DNA of 7,252 bases, taken from positions 1-7,252 of the forward strand of contig JAJZPJ010000132.1 in NCBI GenBank assembly GCA_021811225.1. Direction: 5' to 3'. Each line of letters begins with the position of its first letter. Within the stretch, counting starts at the first letter, position 1. The stretch comes from Pseudomonadota bacterium (GTDB lineage Bacteria > Pseudomonadota > Gammaproteobacteria > Burkholderiales > Rhodocyclaceae). The notes beneath the pieces were generated by a model that made no database searches, had not been told where the DNA came from, and saw nothing but the letters and a program-made list of their open reading frames with translations. Made by a program: the position numbers and the translations under genes. Below, piece by piece: positions 5,737 through 7,252 of this stretch.

Positions 5737-6576
5737 ATGCAGCTCATACTGATCAGCGGCCTGTCCGGCTCCGGCAAGAGCATCGCGCTCAACGTGCTCG
5801 AGGATGCGGGCTACTATTGCGTCGATAATCTGCCGGCGCCGCTGATGCCGCAGTTGGTCAAGCATTTGCACGATGAGGACATCGCCCGCGTCGCGGTGGC
5901 AGTGGATATGCGCGGCGGCACCGGCATCGTCGCCCTGCCGCAGCAGCTGCGGGACTTGCGCTCTTCCGACATCGATCTGCGTTTCGTGTTCCTCGATGCC
6001 CGGGACGACGTGCTGATTCAGCGGTTTTCCGAGACGCGCCGGCGCCATCCGCTCGGCGGCGACGACATCACGCTGGCCGAGGCGATCGCCCGTGAGCGCG
6101 AAGCCTTGGACGCTATCGCGGCGCTGGGACACCACATCGACACCAGCGATCTGCGGCCCAGCGCCCTGCGCGGTTTCGTCAAGGATTTCGCCGCCCTCGA
6201 CCTCGCCAGCGGCCTGACCCTGCTGTTCGAATCCTTCGGCTATAAGCACGGCTTGCCGCTCGATGCCGATCTGGTCTTCGACGTGCGTTGCCTGCCCAAT
6301 CCGCACTACGACCCGCAGCTTCGCCCTTTGACCGGCCGCGATCCGGAGGTGGCGCGATTTCTGGCCGCCGAGCCGGAGGTCGCGCGCATGGCCGAGGATA
6401 TCCGTCGCTTCGTCGCCGACTGGCTGCCGGCCTACGTCAATGACTCGCGGGCTTACCTGACCGTCGCCATCGGCTGCACCGGCGGTCAGCATCGTTCGGT
6501 CTATCTGGCCGAATTGTTGGCGACGCGCTTTCGCGGGGCCGCACAAGTGCTGGTGCGCCACCGGGGTCTGGCCTGA
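5737..6576 (+). CDS. rapZ: RNase adapter protein RapZ
   Basis: RapZ (formerly YhbJ) is a P-loop and RNA-binding protein. In E. coli it senses glucosamine-6-phosphate and presents the small RNA GlmZ to RNase E, so tuning GlmS synthesis. This 279-residue protein is full length. The N-terminal nucleotide-binding domain has the Walker A motif GLSGSGKS (8-15), CVDNLP (28-33) and a Walker B-like VDMRG (56-60). The C-terminal domain has SFGYKHGLPLDADLVFDVR (166-184), CLPNPHY (185-191) and AIGCTGGQHRS (244-254), which are highly conserved in the family. The ATG is fixed by the conserved N-terminus, although I see no good ribosome binding site in the 39-bp gap after xerC. Whether GlmY/GlmZ-like RNAs exist in this organism is unknown; RapZ is more widespread than those RNAs, so its targets may differ here. 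Confidence 0.97.
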   Translation: MQLILISGLSGSGKSIALNVLEDAGYYCVDNLPAPLMPQLVKHLHDEDIARVAVAVDMRGGTGIVALPQQLRDLRSSDIDLRFVFLDARDDVLIQRFSETRRRHPLGGDDITLAEAIAREREALDAIAALGHHIDTSDLRPSALRGFVKDFAALDLASGLTLLFESFGYKHGLPLDADLVFDVRCLPNPHYDPQLRPLTGRDPEVARFLAAEPEVARMAEDIRRFVADWLPAYVNDSRAYLTVAIGCTGGQHRSVYLAELLATRFRGAAQVLVRHRGLA

Positions 6577-6590
6577 GGGCTGCCTTCCGG
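6577..6590. other. Minimal convergent gap between rapZ and mutY
   Basis: Only 14 bp separate the two stop codons. I see no stable hairpin and no T-run on either strand, so no intrinsic terminator can be called. Transcripts probably run into the opposing gene or end by Rho. Confidence 0.4.
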
Positions 6591-7252
6591 CTATCCCGCT
6601 GCTTGGAGTGCCGCTTCGAGCAATTTTCGGATCGGAGCCGGCAGCGCGGCGGCGGCGAGTTCCGGGCGGGCGAGCCAGCGCTCTCCGTCGGCTTCCGCGA
6701 CCTGCGGCAGGAGGCGCGCATGACCCAGCAGGGGTTGCAGCGTCAGACGGAAGTGCGTGAAGACGTGCTGCACCGGCGTGAGCGCCAGGAAACTGTCCAC
6801 TTCGCAACCCAAGGCCGTCGCCGCATAGGCAACCGGGTCCGCCTCCTGCGGCAGTTCCGGCAGGCTCCACAGACCGCCCCAGATGCCGGATGGCGGGCGG
6901 TGGTGGAGCAGCGCGCGCCCTGCGTCGATGAGCAGCAACACCGCCGTCTCCCGGTTCGGCAACACCCTCCTCGGCCGTCCTTCGGGTAGTTGCCCGACCG
7001 TTCCCTGCCGCAAGGCAACGCAGGTCTCGGCCAACGGGCAGGCGTTGCAGCGCGGCTTGGCGCGCGTGCATACCGTGGCACCGAGATCCATCTGCGCCTG
7101 GTTGTAAGTGCCGGTTGCACGTGGTGGAGCGAGGGCCTCTGCCAGGCGCCACAGCTCCTTTTCCACCGCGGGTTTGCCGGGATAGCCGGACAGCCCGAAG
7201 TGCCGGCAGAGCACGCGCTTGACGTTGCCGTCGAGGATCACCGTGGACGCTC
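6591..7252 (-). CDS. mutY: Adenine DNA glycosylase MutY, N-terminus beyond window
   Basis: MutY removes adenine mispaired with 8-oxoguanine and so prevents G:C to T:A mutations. The right edge cuts the gene; 219 C-terminal residues are visible of about 350, so the helix-hairpin-helix and the early catalytic Glu are missing. The fragment opens in the conserved VILDGNVKRVLCR stretch, whose Asp (codon 7230-7232) is the catalytic aspartate equivalent to E. coli D138. NQAQMDLGA follows, then the four iron-sulphur cysteines with spacing C-x6-C-x2-C-x5-C (within VCTRAKPRCNACPLAETC). The C-terminal MutT-like domain that recognises 8-oxoG begins near RETAVLLLID and includes PSGIWGGLWSLPEL and the HVFTHFRL segment, matching the FSH loop region. 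The TAG stop is at 6591-6593, only 14 bp from the convergent rapZ stop. Confidence 0.97.
   Translation of the reverse strand, partial: ASTVILDGNVKRVLCRHFGLSGYPGKPAVEKELWRLAEALAPPRATGTYNQAQMDLGATVCTRAKPRCNACPLAETCVALRQGTVGQLPEGRPRRVLPNRETAVLLLIDAGRALLHHRPPSGIWGGLWSLPELPQEADPVAYAATALGCEVDSFLALTPVQHVFTHFRLTLQPLLGHARLLPQVAEADGERWLARPELAAAALPAPIRKLLEAALQAAG

Noticed and set aside
5491..7152. 553-codon minus-strand open frame across xerC, rapZ and mutY
   Set aside because: It overlaps rapZ antisense and mutY in the wrong frame. The real minus-strand gene in this area uses another frame with the MutY iron-sulphur motif.

Overview
The window looks like ordinary chromosomal DNA from a GC-rich proteobacterium, probably a betaproteobacterium of the Rhodocyclales type. 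The basis is the strong G/C preference at third codon positions and the gene order of two lipid A acyltransferases, dapF, a DUF484 gene and xerC. This placement is inferred from gene content and remembered synteny; no database search was run.

Layout. Positions 1-1264 hold a minus-strand gene of the FapA/DUF342 family that runs off the left edge. A 145-bp divergent intergenic region follows (1265-1409), with an AT-rich imperfect palindrome and a plausible sigma-70 promoter reading towards the FapA-like gene. Six plus-strand genes follow in close order: an LpxL/HtrB-type acyltransferase (1410-2258), a second one (2262-3131), dapF (3224-4057), a DUF484 gene (4121-4780), xerC (4798-5697) and rapZ (5737-6576). 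The last gene, mutY, is on the minus strand (6591-7252). It converges on rapZ with a 14-bp gap and runs off the right edge.

Roles. The two acyltransferases would add secondary acyl chains to lipid A. DapF makes meso-diaminopimelate for peptidoglycan and lysine. RapZ in E. coli controls GlmS, which supplies glucosamine-6-phosphate for peptidoglycan and LPS. Four of the six plus-strand genes can therefore be linked to envelope precursor supply or LPS maturation. XerC resolves chromosome dimers, DUF484 is a conserved neighbour of unknown function, and MutY repairs 8-oxoG:A mispairs. All visible catalytic motifs are intact.

I found no mobile element, CRISPR array, tRNA or rRNA, and no gene-free stretch over 300 bp. 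I do not see a previously undescribed system here. The points most worth checking are the FapA-like gene beside the lipid A genes, the palindrome between them, and a T7 tract next to the catalytic motif of the first acyltransferase.
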